Part shown: piece after piece, positions 53,001 to 63,607 of the stretch | Layout of the letters: each line of letters starts with the position of its first letter | Position numbering within the stretch: position 1 is the stretch's first letter | Assembly (NCBI GenBank): GCA_963693305.1 | Contig: OY855908.1 | Coordinates: 30,361,305 to 30,425,304 of the forward strand | DNA from: Meandrina meandrites | Taxonomy: Eukaryota > Cnidaria > Anthozoa > Scleractinia > Meandrinidae | DNA length: 64,000 bases | Reading direction: 5' to 3' | Notes under the pieces: generated by a model | What the model was told of the DNA's origin: nothing | The model's database searches: none | What the model saw: only the letters and a program-made list of their open reading frames with translations | Translations under genes and position numbers: made by a program

Positions 53001-56000
53001 TGTAAACTCTTCTTTGCTCTGATGTAAACAGGACCTTGCTTTGCAATACCAAGGAGAACTTTGCCAGTCATTGCTTGGCCAGAGGACAAATTCACTGCTG
53101 TAACTTTATTCCCAATAACTTTCATAAAGTCAAAGCTACAAGTTTACAAACAATAGTTTCCATGAGTAAACCCTAATTTTTCCTACCCAAAAGATTTTTG
53201 CACAGGGAGGCTCCTCCCCGAGGTCCAATCCCTTACCCTTTTATATACCATTTTCACAGAAAAGGCACCCCTTTCGTAAAAGGCACCCCTTTTTTACTTT
53301 TTTAAGCGAACAGATTTGACACGCCATTGTTATCCGAGACGCATCTTGTCTGGAAAGAGTTTATATTTAGCTGTTTTTAGTTGCGTTTTTGCGGGTGTTG
53401 AGATTAAGAAAATTACTACACCCCTTCAAAAAAAAAAAAAAGTTTTTTCATTACCATTACATGTAAAAGTATTAAAATTAAAGCGTTGTGTTTATTTACT
53501 GGAAGGAATTCTGCAGTTTTGTTTAATAGGATACACTGTTTCACACTGCTGTGAATGTAAAATAATTTATACTTTCATAGCCTATCAGAACAGAAATTTT
53601 AGCCATTTTTTTCTAATTTCGAGCACTGGACTTCCAAAACCCCTTCAGAAAAACTCTTCAACAGGGGGCCGGGGTGATAAGATATCAAATGGAATGGCCC
53701 TTATGGCAATAGTTGTTTCCAACGCAAGGTAATATTTTAAGTCAATAAGGACTATTTTACAAGAAACATGAGTTTGCACAATCCATAAAGACCGCAAAAA
53801 GGCAACCAAAAGACAAAGACAAAATTTTGTAACATTTTGAAATGAACGGTACTTTCTGCAAAAGAACACATCGAACAAATCGCCAACAAATTGACACACG
53901 AGTACAAAAATATTGCTATTCGTACGTGAACACTGGATCACTTCTAATTCAGACAGTAAACGATTATTCTCGACGAAAAGTTTTGTATAAGTTACAGTGT
54001 ACAATGAATCCTGCACTTCTTCTAAAAGGGAAAAGCGTTTAAAACTTGCAAACAAAACCGTGAAAAATCCACTGACCTTACTGGAACGCCTTCCCTGTCT
54101 ATTAGTTTATCCTTAAACAATGTCGAAAGGAATTCTCTCACTTCTGCATCGCTCCATGCCCTATCGATGCCACAACCATCGGATATCAGTTCACACTCCT
54201 GCAGTTTTAACTTTGAGTTGAATTTTGGAATTTTGGAATGTGACGGCCGCGGCAAAAGGATGACTTCTTTCAACGTCACTCCCGTTGACGATCGCTTTTC
54301 CCAGGAACGACGTGAAGACGTTCTTTGCCTTGACTGATATGGCAGGTTGCGTTGCTGCCTGCATCGCCTTGTTCTAGAACTTGTAAAGCCATAATTGCTG
54401 CTTGGGTTGAAATGCGCGGCTAGGGCTGTGCCGGCAGTGCTGGTGGAGCTTTGTGGCTGTGAAACACTTCGTGGACCTCGTGGGATCTGAAATCGCTGGT
54501 TGATCTCTTCCTCGACGTTTGCAGCCGGACTCGAGGAAACGTTGTCATTGTGTTGTACAGATGACACCGATGACACTATTCTCCTTACAAGTGTCTCCAA
54601 ATTGAAGCCACGACTTTCGCCCTCCATTTTGTGGACCTTGCGAAAACCAAAGAGACCGAAGGCTTCGTGGGTTTTGGCGGGAAAGCGCGCCTAGCCTCGA
54701 TCTCGTGTGATGACAAGAGCTGATCAAAAGATGATCTCTCCTTTCTTGATATATAAAAATGTGCGACAACTTGACATGAAAAAATTACTTACGTCATGTA
54801 AGAAACGTTCTTGATGTGTAAAATGTGCGACAACTTGACATCAAGATCAATCACGTTATGTATGAAACAGTGATTATTTGTTGCAATGAAAAAAATCATT
54901 TGATATAGCAAAAAACACACTGACAAAGGAGAATGTGTTTTGACATAAATAAATGACAACTTGACATGAATATAAAAAGGATGATGTATAAAAATATATC
55001 TTAAAATAAAACATTATCCCACTTGATATTTTGTCACGTTCGGACTAGCATACTGACCTGTCCCTAAAAGTACGATTAACACAAAGCCCTGTTTTTGATG
55101 TTGAAGAAGAAAAGAGCCATATTGTGTATCACATTGCAGGCTCATTCCATCTCCTATCTTTTGTGAGGAAGGCATCTGAGCCTTAAAAATCCACTTTTCT
55201 CAGGGTCACAACATTTATTAAGCATTGACCCATTGGAGTAGGACACCTAGCCTGTTCAGGGCATTTGGTTAGTGGGGAGTTGCAACAAAAAAGGCAAGCG
55301 AAAAATGAGGGGAGGGGTGTGGGGAGAAAGCGAGAACGTGAATTCTGCACTTATTAAAAAACACACCAAGACACCTTTATCCTTTGTTTGGGTATGGAAG
55401 TTTATTGCCAACTAGAGCCGTCGGGGGGGGAGTAGCAATACTCCTAGTCGCTTCATGCTACGGAAACCGGGATAAGCTCCGGCCTGGTGGGCCACTAGGC
55501 TCATATGCAGACTTTACCTTACAAGAGCCATAAAAACACAATGGACATACGCGTGAAAAAGTAGCTAATAAACTTCGCCCACCAACGAATATCCCCAAAG
55601 AAAGGAAAAAGATGCCAGCTGCAAATAGAAAATAACAAGAAACACAGAAAACAACGCTAACTAACTAACGCACCGAAATCAAGGAAAGAAACTACACACA
55701 TGTCTGAACGACGTAGGTTAATAAACTGTACGAACTGAGCAATAATTAACCGATCATCTAGAATTACTGTATACCATTAGATTTACCGTTTAGAAATACC
55801 TATTTTAATCTGGTCAAAATATCACAAGGAACGCCTGTGAAAATTTCAAACTAAAGCTTTTTCCGCTCCTGGTCAGACTGCTGACAGTGCCTGCATAACA
55901 TGACTGCAGATTTTTGCAGCTTGTGGTTTTCAGTTGCCAGTTTCAATCATAGTAAAATGGAGTTGAAAGGCCTACACGAGTCCTACGTTTGTGATGTTTG

Positions 56001-59000
56001 TACATTTGCCGTTCTGTATTGAATTCGGTCCTTTGACCTTTTTGAGCCTGGGGGCTGGTGTCAGTTGTGTAGTGGTGATGATTCCCACGTGGTAACCTGG
56101 TGACCTGAGTTAAAGTCTTCTTGGGGCCAGATTTTTTTAACTTAAAAAAATATATCAACCCTGGTTCAGAGACTCATTGCATTGATCATTACATCCCCAC
56201 GAGCAGAAAAAAATATTTTCTCTAGTTACTGCTTTAATGTAATCAGAGGTAGGTTACAAGTAAGTTTAACTGAACAGCCAAATACTTGAAACTAATAAAT
56301 TAATTTTATTTTCATTTTACAGTCAGATGTTGATTCTTCCTCCTTTTCAAAAACAAGGCCATGGAGGTTGGTATAGCTGAGGACACCTATGTGTGATGCA
56401 CAATACATTAGGGTTTCCTATCTTCCCACCAACCCCAATAATGTGGAAGTCTTAAATAACTTTTACCACATGGGGAAGAACAGTAAAAGGAGTGCAGACA
56501 GGAGAGCTGGACCAGCTGGGCAGAAACCTGGTGCACAGCACAAGACAGGGCGTGGTTGGAGAGAAAGAGCTGCAGCCTTACGCACCTCATGGGGATTAGA
56601 AAACTAACTAGCTAACTTAAATAATTGCCAGCAAAAACTTGTGCAGGTTTTACTTTGCATCTCCTACATCAAAACCAGTTGCCATGGCAACACTACAAAC
56701 GATTAAACAAAAATGTATACACAACCAAAAAAGGCATTTTCTAAGTGGCCACGATGAGATGCCATTGCTCCCTCGCTGCCAAAATGCCCAGAATGCTGTG
56801 GCATATTTCCCATGTTGAACTGCTGTGCAATCTATTTTTAATAGACATTGACATTGATCCACTACCTATTGTTTAGTTCAGATGCTCCAAACTGTTGATA
56901 GATTCTTCATTGAGGATCCACAAGTCCTGGACATTACAGGTACTATTATTAGAATTCAGACTGTAATCATTCAAAATGTTTAGTTCTATTCATTGTAACA
57001 ATTCAGTCTGGATGAAAGCTAAAAGAGGAAATGTAATTATTAAACAAAGTTCAAAAACTGGGGAATATCACCTGATATTCCCCAGTTTTGTCTGCATCAT
57101 GTGACATGTTTAGACCAATTGTGCTCGCAAAAAATATTTGATGGATTGTAATGGCTTTTAGATCTAGAGCATGATTGCATGCACATTACTCTTCAAAGGG
57201 ACAATAAATTGTTTTTGATTTTTGGCTTTAACTACATAAAATTGTAGGCTTTGGACTGCAATCCTATAAAGTTTCTACCAGGCCTTGTTTTCTTTGTTTC
57301 TTTTCAACTTGGCTGCACCTCATAATTTGACTGTCTGCTCTTAGAAAATTAATTTTGTGTAGAATAAAAGCTGTTGTCTCGCAAGTAGTCTCTTAAGTCT
57401 GTTGTAGTACCTTCCTTTAAAACTTGGCTTTTTGAGCTCTTTCCCCTTAGGCATAGATATTTCCAGGAAGCACGCAATCTTACAAATTTGTAGGAACATT
57501 AAAGTGTTATAATGAGAAGAGCATTTGCTAATTTCCTTCGTCAGTGGCATGCAAGACATGCACATATTAATAGTGGTTTCATTATAATCATTTGCAGGAA
57601 AAAAAGTTTTGATCACCCTTTTTACAACCTGAAAGTTTAATTTTTTTTCTCTGTGTGTATGTAGTTGAGGAGCCTTCCTACGACTTTCTCAGATTGCGGG
57701 ACTATGTAGATGCTTTGGACTGTATCAAGCTCTCGGCCTTTGCACCAGAAAATCTGCGCAATGGCTTTAGTGATAAAATGGTGCAACAGGCCCGTGAAGA
57801 GCTGAAGATCAACAAGGTAACTAACGTAGAAAGAAAAAGGTTTGTCTGAGATAGGGGCAAGTAAGGTTTAGTTGCATTGTCAGTGAAATGTTTCTTTAGG
57901 TGTCTAAAGTTTTCACATAACTGCCAGTCTTTCTAAAGACCAACTCTGCTGTACTGTACTCTACACTGTTCATAATTACATGTAGCTCCTAGTTTGTCAA
58001 AAAGTCATTTATTGTTGCTAATTAATTTTTTGGCAAAGTTGGATGACACAGGGTTTTCAAAACAAGCTGGCGGCTGCCGGAGTTTGGCCGCCTACTTGAT
58101 TATATGCCAACGGCTACGGCTATTGTATATATTTGAAGTAGTTTTAGAATAGTTAAATTTTGTCATTTCATATTATGTATATATATTTATCATTAATAAG
58201 TAACTTAAGTAGTGTCCCCTATTAGTAGGCCTAGCAAGCTCAAGGCTGCTGCCTAAGGAAATTTCAAAGGAGCCCTTCGGGCTCCTAACATCAAAAGTTA
58301 GGAGCCCAAGCCATTACTTTAGGAACCCAGCCTAAAAGTTGCCATGGTCGATCCTCGGGTGGGGTAGAAGAAAAAAAACTAGGGGAGGGGTCTGCGGAGC
58401 AGCTGCCCCCCCCCCCCCCCCTACCGTCCCCTTCCACATGCACACACATTTTGTTTCGTCAGTAGAGCCTTTGTACGTGAACAGAAAACTCCTTCGGACA
58501 AGATTTTTTTCTGAAAGCTTCTGAAGGTAACCTCCCTCAAATAGTTGTGTGAGAAATTCCAGCTTTCTTAACTTGAAAGTTTATTTAATCGAGCCTCTCC
58601 TTCGATAAAACCCTTTTTACACTGATTGGGTGACATGAACAGGAGTGTGTATATTAGAAAGTTTCTGTAGGCTTAAAATTAGTTTGAAAATCCAACCAGT
58701 ATATTGTGCTGTGATGAATGTTGGATAAAGTAAGTTAAAAATGTGTAGAACAAATAAAACAATTTTAAAAATGGTCCTGTAACCAGGTGGTTGATTCATG
58801 ATTGTGAAAATAAAATAAAATGTTACTCTGGTTTAAGAAATGTAAAAATGTTCCATCTCCTGGGAATCGGCAAAGATCCTACGTACAAGCACTAATTGGC
58901 GCAACAGACGCATTTTAGAAGCATGGGAAATCAACACTTGCAGGAATCCGCTGAACCGTGACGATGGCATGCATTTGCCGCACGAGTTTTTAAATTTAGC

Positions 59001-61460
59001 CTTAAGGGACAGAACATAATTAGCTCCGAGTTGCTGATTTGCATAGTATAAGAACGTGCTTTGTAACGAATTCCTTTTCACTTTCCCCTGATGAAGGCTG
59101 AAGTTTCAGCCGAAACGTTGGGACTTTTACGAAAAATTTTACGAACATTTTTACATTTCTTAAACCAGAGTAACGTTTTATTTTATTTTCACAATCATGA
59201 AATAAAACAATGTTTAATAGGAGTTTTGAACATCCAAAGTTTTGAAGCAAAATCAGTGAAGCATGAAGCAGCAAAATTATTATTTCACTTTTGCACAGCA
59301 AGCTCACTAAAGAACTTAAATTATTGTTAGTAATTAAGGTTTAACAGAACCAAGATTACAATTTAGCAGGTCTATTTGAAGGTTAAGGCAAAGGTAATAA
59401 AAAGTCAAAACACCTGTGTAAACACTTTAATTAAATTCTGATCTTATCTGCATTTCATAATCAGTTGTCAAAAATAGACCAGAAAAACTAAAACTAAGTT
59501 GTGAAAATAAAAACAGTTTCTAGGCTTATCAAATGAGTTGCTTATACAATAGATTTTAGTAGTTTTAAAAACAATTCATGTTATTCAAACTGTTTTCAGC
59601 AAAGTTTCTAGCACATTATTATTTTCAAGAGTAATGTTCTCCTTGCTCGGTTCAATAACCGAGATAAAACACAAAACAGTTCGAATGAACAAACAAACAA
59701 ACTTGATCCACAAAAAGCGGTAGCTGATAAGAATGTCACAGAAAAGGCACACATTTTCTGTTGTTATGAAATTAAGCGTTCTCTAAAGTGAAAAAATAAA
59801 AGTTTGAGTTAAATAATAAGCTTAATTACAGTAATTCGTAAGTGTAACATCAAAACATTCTGCACATTATTTTAGGCTTGTTGAAAAGGTTTTTGTATCA
59901 AGCTTTTGCAGATTAAAATTGTCATGATCAGACCTGATGCATGAATGGCCAGGAGATTGATTTCACTTTTGTATCCGTAAAATGTTTACTTCGCATTCAC
60001 TATAAACTCCTCCAAAACATCAACGTAGCAAACGAAACGTGAAGCAGCCCATAATACTATTCATTCTTCATTCCATATTTGGGAGTCAGTCCCAGTCCTA
60101 AACAGTCGAAAATAATTGGTTTTCGAAGTTGCACGTATTTATACGCTAAAATTATCTCTATTGTGGACAATTTTAGTATTTCCGTTTTGAAATGAAGCAC
60201 TTATGGTTTTAAACGGGATATATCTTACGCCAGTGGAACAAAGGTACAAGGAAATTGAAGTCATTAGATGAGAATGGAAAATCTATGCTTAGGCGCCCAT
60301 CCGGGCTCCTTGAACAAAAATTTAGTCGCCCGCACTCATAACTTAGGCGCCCCAGGGGACCGGGCGCCCGTTAGGCAGCAGCCTTGAAGCTAGGCAAGCT
60401 AGGCAAGCTAGAAGATTAGACTCTCAAATAAAGTTGTTGTTGTTGTTGTTGGTCATTGCAATCACCTGTGACAAACAAGCTAGCTTGTCACAGCTGCCTA
60501 CTCTTCCAGTGTCTGACACCTACTTCAAAACATTTCCAAACCCCTGCTGACAGAGGATGTTGTGCATTTATTAATTGGCAACTTGCCTGGACTTACCTTT
60601 CAGATTCAGTGTCGGAGAGTTTACGAAATTCTTCGTCTTCGTGTCACTGATCTTAGTAATGCTGAGGAGTACAAGGCTTACAGGCTTGAAGTAAAGAAAA
60701 GACTCAATATTCCTTTTCAGGTATCAATTTACAATATTAATGAAAATTATAGAGTTTAATGGGAGTACATGTATGGCTTGCTGCATGATATCTTTTACAC
60801 AACAGTTTTTTAAGCATACATGTGCTTTACAATAAATTATAGCTGAAGTGATTGTTTATATTTAAACCTCACCAGAAGCCCATACGGTAATGGTTTTATT
60901 ACTGGTTTCTGACTTCATAAAATTTTATTTGTTTTTGTCTCCTGTAAGGCTCATTTCTGATTTATGAGCACGAAAAGCTTGACTTAGGGTTTTGACAAGT
61001 TATATCATTGTTATGGTAACCTGTTAATCATAACTTGTGACTTTTAGCATTCGTTTGTTCCCATTTTGTATCAATTGGTCGGTCGGTCGGTTGGTCAATA
61101 GTATCAATTGTGTGCTATTAATTTTAGGGTGTATTTCTTTGCAACATAATGTGACGGCTATACACGTATGTTGTAAATAAATACGCCCTAAATCATTTGC
61201 ATGCCTTAATTATGTTTCTTGCTTGGTCATTATTTTGTTACATACGGAGAGGATGTGGATGTAATGAGAGATGCATTGGACTTTTTTTTCAGAAAGAGAA
61301 AGCTGATCTGGAAAAGCTAAAGCTCATTTTAAAGCCAGAAGAAATGAGCGCTACAGTGAACTTACAGACTCCACACGAACGAATGCAGCACCTTGAGCAG
61401 CTCTACCAAGAATTGGAGTCACATTACAAGAAAACTATCGAGAGAATTGCTGCTACTTGA
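35499..61460 (+). CDS. HAT1: Histone acetyltransferase type B catalytic subunit (HAT1), 15 exons
   Basis: Exons: 35499-35505, 35612-35680, 37033-37108, 38185-38221, 38494-38580, 39238-39280, 39611-39729, 40814-40901, 41460-41493, 41999-42103, 56323-56366, 56877-56939, 57665-57816, 60604-60720, 61293-61460 (TGA). All phases agree; the product is 402 residues against about 419 in human. The N-terminal HAT1 domain (FHPAFSHQFFGD, IFGY) precedes the GNAT core with YHERLQTFLLWFI, YFLLFEKK, YYAYPDK, the acetyl-CoA loop SQMLILPPFQKQGHG (residues 222-236) and DITVEEPSYDF holding the likely catalytic Glu (259/260). The C-terminal CRRVYEILRLRVTD and a charged helix close the protein. It acetylates new histone H4 (K5/K12) with RBBP4/7 in cytoplasm and nucleus. 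Intron 10 is 14.2 kb because of the 12.9-kb transposon. Start AAGATGG fits Kozak. Confidence 0.96.
36829..36893. repeat. Hairpin of about 65 bp in HAT1 intron 2
   Basis: GTAACCTATAGATTATCCAC pairs with a diverged right arm (GTGAATAATTTGTAGGTTGC) around the palindromic centre CTGCTAGCAG. Probably a small foldback element. Confidence 0.6.
37291..37583 (-). mobile_element. tRNA-derived SINE, full-length-looking, with 9-bp target duplication
   Basis: On the minus strand it begins with a tRNA-like head: A-box region GTGGCCTAATGGTTAGTGTG and B-box GGTTCGAGCCC, followed by an unrelated body. ACCAGGGTA flanks both ends (37282-37290 and 37584-37592). It lies in HAT1 intron 3. Frames over it on both strands are not genes. 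Confidence 0.85.
41000..41150. mobile_element. Palindromic foldback MITE beginning CTGGCCCCAGTTGTTCAA
   Basis: The left arm (CTGGCCCCAGTTGTTCAA, then GGATAACGCTATCCACCGGA) is repeated in inverted orientation at the right end, with a centre near 41070. Short internal palindromes (GCTATCC / GGATAGC) recur. It lies in HAT1 intron 8. Confidence 0.85.
41170..41365. repeat. (CAGT)n microsatellite with interruptions
   Basis: Runs of CAGT at 41178-41207, 41273-41330 and 41338-41362, separated by GGCCAGTTG-type variants. It abuts the foldback element to its left. A Gln/Ser/Val frame over it is an artefact. Confidence 0.95.
42133..42466 (+). repeat. Left terminal inverted repeat (334 bp)
   Basis: Contains three copies of ATGTCAAGTTGTC; the inner two extend as ATGTCAAGTTGTCGCACATTTT and are followed by ATCAAGAA. 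These look like transposase-binding sites. It ends GATCATCTTTTGATCAGC, itself partly palindromic, 70 bp before the transposase ATG. Confidence 0.93.
42537..45296 (+). CDS. Transposase with helix-turn-helix and IS3/retroviral-type integrase core
   Basis: Exons 42537-43291 and 44507-45296 join in frame (TG|G rebuilds W252) to give 514 residues. Residues 1-110 include a helical region. Residues 121-170 start GRPPFGITEEQIRALREDVG and form a resolvase/Tnp-type helix-turn-helix for DNA binding. The core follows at once: W252-HID255 (first Asp in the WxxD position), GGIDGFSRLVVF, RSD313RGLEN and NQRIE348RLW. Spacing of 58 and 34 residues between the acidic residues suits IS3 and retroviral integrases. 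The tail from about 440 is acidic. It should bind the terminal repeats and catalyse integration in the nucleus. AATAAA follows the stop by 74 bp. The intron carries nested repeats (43369-43790, 44255-44410). No frame damage is seen. Confidence 0.88.
43369..43790. repeat. G-tract repeat related to the 13083-13519 element
   Basis: Starts CCCGGGGGAGGGGGGGGGGT then ACTTGACC and GAAACCCTGACCCTGTTTAG, the same order of words as at 13083. Further copies of ACCCTGTTTAGGAC follow to about 43770. The right boundary and target duplication are unclear. It is nested in the transposase intron. Confidence 0.55.
44255..44410. mobile_element. Foldback element in the transposase intron, about 156 bp
   Basis: GTTATCCTTTGCCTCTGTTT at the left pairs with GACAGAGGCAAAGGGTAAC at the right, with further pairing of GTCTACRTG / CATGTAGAC and GAAACCATTC / GAATGGTTTTG. 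Confidence 0.75.
45370..45375 (+). terminator. Poly(A) signal of the transposase gene
   Basis: AATAAA 74 bp after the transposase stop codon, the first such signal downstream. Confidence 0.5.
45376..48154. other. Non-coding middle of the transposon, between the two convergent genes
   Basis: No convincing exon. Only short frames and a G-tract at 46750-46770 followed by AGAGTACTTTTG (another fragment of the G-tract repeat). 47396-47570 resembles 49778-49960 (shared GAGTTTAATNGGGAGTGG and CAAGCAGTTGTATT), a diverged copy of the MITE found there. Confidence 0.55.
48155..54627 (-). CDS. Transposon-borne HECT-domain ubiquitin ligase-like protein with CUE-like region
   Basis: Seven exons: 54077-54627, 53000-53135, 52397-52850, 51526-51657, 50211-50758, 48890-49301, 48155-48543; all phases agree, 873 residues. 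The N-terminus is Ser/Arg-rich. Exon 3 starts acidic (DQDDDSDSETD) and carries 27-residue Ser/Thr/Gln repeats (TATTSSNSQ). Residues 381-424 fit a CUE ubiquitin-binding fold (LRDIFPS to AIEALLEQDLL). From about 460 the HECT N-lobe follows (FEGEEGVDAGGPTLEFLWLAL), and the C-lobe ends LPVAETCF with the catalytic Cys at 839, 34 residues from the end as in active HECT ligases. Closest architecture I know is the G2E3-like HECT proteins expanded in cnidarians and fish. It should accept ubiquitin from an E2 and modify unknown targets. Stopping exon 5 at the unspliced TAA near 50196 would lose the C-lobe, so splicing matters. Confidence 0.85.
49671..50069. mobile_element. TA-flanked MITE nested in a HECT-gene intron
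   Basis: GGGCTTTCCGATTTAGCAGA at the left and CGCTAAATCGGAAATCCC at the right are inverted copies, with TA on both outer sides (49669-49670, 50070-50071), fitting Tc1/mariner-type insertion. It lies between exons 50211-50758 and 48890-49301. Confidence 0.75.
52420..52705 (-). repeat. In-frame 81-bp coding repeat within HECT-gene exon 3
   Basis: Three to four tandem units of about 81 bp (27 codons) share GGTCTGTGATTGAACAGGCA-type words on the plus strand. Each encodes MRxxCSxVSTATTSSNSQ followed by a Pro/Val/Gln segment. Outer copies are degenerate or shortened. Confidence 0.85.
54719..55052 (-). repeat. Right terminal inverted repeat (334 bp)
   Basis: Reverse complement of 42133-42466 with no mismatch that I could find. 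It begins 92 bp upstream of the HECT-gene ATG (54627), so each terminal repeat probably also acts as the promoter of the adjacent gene. Confidence 0.93.
55421..55525 (+). mobile_element. 3' fragment of the tRNA-derived SINE
   Basis: GGGATAAGCTCCGGCCTGGTGGGCC and CATATGCAGACTTTACCTTA match the tail of the SINEs at 37291 and 20907. The tRNA-like head is absent. Confidence 0.65.
55526..56322. other. Remaining part of HAT1 intron 10, right of the transposon
   Basis: Non-coding, no clear repeat structure apart from the SINE fragment at its left. Confidence 0.6.
57053..57090. repeat. Perfect 18-bp-arm palindrome in HAT1 intron 12
   Basis: CAAAAACTGGGGAATATCA and TGATATTCCCCAGTTTTG are complementary around a two-base centre, apart from one extra A in the left arm. 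Confidence 0.8.
58240..60386. mobile_element. Possible 2.1-kb inverted-end element in HAT1 intron 13
   Basis: TCAAGGCTGCTGCCTAA near 58240 faces TTAGGCAGCAGCCTTGA at 60371-60386 in inverted orientation. Both sides adjoin AGGCTCCT/GGGCGCC-rich sequence inward and TAGGCAAGC outward. A second inverted pair (58796-59200) is nested inside. No transposase frame. It could instead be two solo fragments of one repeat in opposite orientation. Confidence 0.4.
58796..59200. mobile_element. Inverted-repeat element with about 57-bp arms
   Basis: TCATGATTGTGAAAATAAAA at the left pairs with TTTTATTTTCACAATCATGA at the right, continuing through CTCTGGTTTAAGAAATGTAA with few mismatches. Near its right end it contains CTGATGAAGGCTGAAGTTTC followed by AGCCGAAACGTTG, a word common near Penelope-like element ends. 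Confidence 0.8.
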
Positions 61461-62453
61461 AAATCTCTAACCATTTACTGAGTGAATGAATATGTGAATG
61501 AGATTACAATTAGATTGTGTTATTTCAGCAATGGACGAAACACTTTTGACAGATCATATTTCATTCTCTGCCAGGGCTTTTAGTACAAAATGTACGTTTT
61601 TAAGGTTGGTGTCAGGTGTAAGCAAAGTACCGGTAAGCAGCTTCACGTTTAATGAAAAACCTGAACAAAGAAGGCATCTGGCTGCACATGTAAATGAAGT
61701 GCACGTATTAGATGTCTATGATATAGTTATGTGTGTCGTCAGTTGGCAATAGAGACCATATTCAGCAGCTACTTGTGCAATAATATAATTATTGTTATTG
61801 TCTGTCTAACACAGAACAGGTGGCTGTGTGTATACCATGAATGCCAAATCGCATGCAGGATACGCCTTTTTATGACAAAGCATAATTTGTTACAGTGCAA
61901 GTGTCTCATGCTGCATACTGGAAACAACAAGGTTTGAGGGACATTGCAAATCAGGGCATGGAAACAAAACAACATACAGTCTGTGTACCACACAATGCAG
62001 CAAGTTTCCAGCCTATTGTAAAGTAGTCTCTGTGCACATGACAATAATAATAATTGGTGCATAGTGGCAGAAATGCTTTTATGTTAGAAAAAACATAGAG
62101 CATGGGAGATGAGTGGAGAGGTTTCTCGATTACTACCTGCTCAGTTTTGTTGTGGCTACTCATCTTTCGTGTTTTTGACTATAATAAATTATCTTCCTGT
62201 TGCATGAGAGAACTACACGCTGCAGTTGTACACGCTACAATGTACCTGACTGGCACAGGCCAAAATGTATTAAAAAACTGTTGTACTTCATCATTTTCAG
62301 TGTAGCAAACTTGTTGAAACATTAAAGATGTTGGAATAATATTACTTCTAGCACATGTGGCACATGTAAATATTAGTCTGTTGTGGTCATCGTTTAAAAG
62401 TGACCAACCTTTTTTGTAAGGTGGTCATGTGACTGACTTTTCACTGAAATAAA
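61461..62453 (+). other. HAT1 3' UTR and downstream sequence with poly(A) signals
   Basis: No further coding exon. AATAAA occurs at 62183-62188 and 62448-62453; either could end the HAT1 transcript. Confidence 0.5.
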
Positions 62454-62780
62454 TATTATGGATTAAGTGCCTAAAACTAGCAAGAAATTATATTTCGAAA
62501 GTGAATCCCTGTATTGCTCAGCAGCTTGTTGTGAAAGTAACAAGACTGTCAAAGTAGCTCATGTAGAGTTGTCATTTAAAACTCTGCCCACTGCCTCTGT
62601 GTGCTGGGGGGGGGGGCTGCAAGCCTTAAAATTCCTCTTGTGGAGCCCTAATATAAATGCAAATTTCCTCTGCTGGAAATTATAGTAATTGTATTCAAAA
62701 CACATTCTTGACTTGGCAATGCCAAATCCAACTTCAATGATTCCCTGCAGGCATGCCTTGTAAAGGGAATTTGGCATTAA

Positions 62781-63574
62781 GGATGGTGCCTACTTTTGTT
62801 ACTGCGCACATCTTCTGCGCATCACGCAAGGCATCGATCGCACTAGGCGCGCGCGCTAAGGGAATTTGCTCGCTCAAAATGACGAATTCAACTTCGCGAC
62901 CAAGCGCGCGACTAAAATGCAAGAAAATTTCGGTTGCAACGAAATCCAGTTAATGGACGTACTAAACCAGGAACAGTGAAAGAGTAACATATCAGTAAGC
63001 CCTAAACGCTTATCGATAAAAATGGCTCACATTTAACAGTCTGAAACACATCGCTAATCGCTCAAACGTAATCAGCAAACTGCTAACTACATATGGCGTG
63101 GTGCACGCGTGAAAAATTGCGCGAGAAGCAAATATTTAACTCGCTAGGGAGGGGATAGGAAAAGTGTAACTGACCTCAAAAGCGATTCCATACAACTCGT
63201 ATAACTTTTAAAAACGCGTGGTGACCCATACTTTTTATTTTATAAAATGGAAGTGGTAAGTCTATAGAACACATGATTAATTTTTCGTTCAGTGCAAAAA
63301 TTGTTTAGGCTGTTTTTCTGGCCTTGCAAGAGAGAGCGGTTAGAGTCAAAAATGGCTCAAGTGCAATCGTTTTGTCAATAAAAACGTGGTTCACGCAGTT
63401 TCAAAGATAGTATTTGTTAGTTATTTTTAAGATCGTTATATTTAGTGTTGATTTTGTTCATGAAAAACCAAATTCAAACGTAATTTGTAAAGAAATTTTA
63501 TTTCCTTTTACTTTTTTTGAAAATGCCACGTCAGCACTTTTTTCAAGATTTCAAACCTAATTATCTCGAAAATT

Positions 63575-63607
<33 letters not shown>

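Larger units (their letters stand above)
42133..55052. mobile_element. 12.9-kb DNA transposon with IS3-like transposase and HECT-ligase gene
   Basis: 334-bp terminal inverted repeats (42133-42466 and 54719-55052), starting TATGCTAGTCCG, are identical as far as I can compare by eye. CTGACC flanks both ends (42127-42132, 55053-55058): a 6-bp target duplication in HAT1 intron 10. Two spliced genes converge: transposase (+) 42537-45296 and HECT-type protein (-) 48155-54627. Identical repeats and open frames indicate a recent, perhaps still active element. The 6-bp duplication, TAT end and IS3/retroviral-type core fit the eukaryotic IS3-like (IS3EU) superfamily as I recall it; Polintons also make 6-bp duplications but start AG and carry polymerase and capsid genes, absent here. 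Confidence 0.93.

Noticed and set aside
53316..53732. Plus-strand 138-codon frame antisense to the HECT gene
   Set aside because: Lies in the intron between HECT exons 1 and 2, no domain, no splice support.
42133..55052. Polinton/Maverick identity for the 12.9-kb element
   Set aside because: The 6-bp duplication and integrase-like core fit, but the ends start TAT rather than AG and there is no polymerase B, ATPase, protease or capsid gene.
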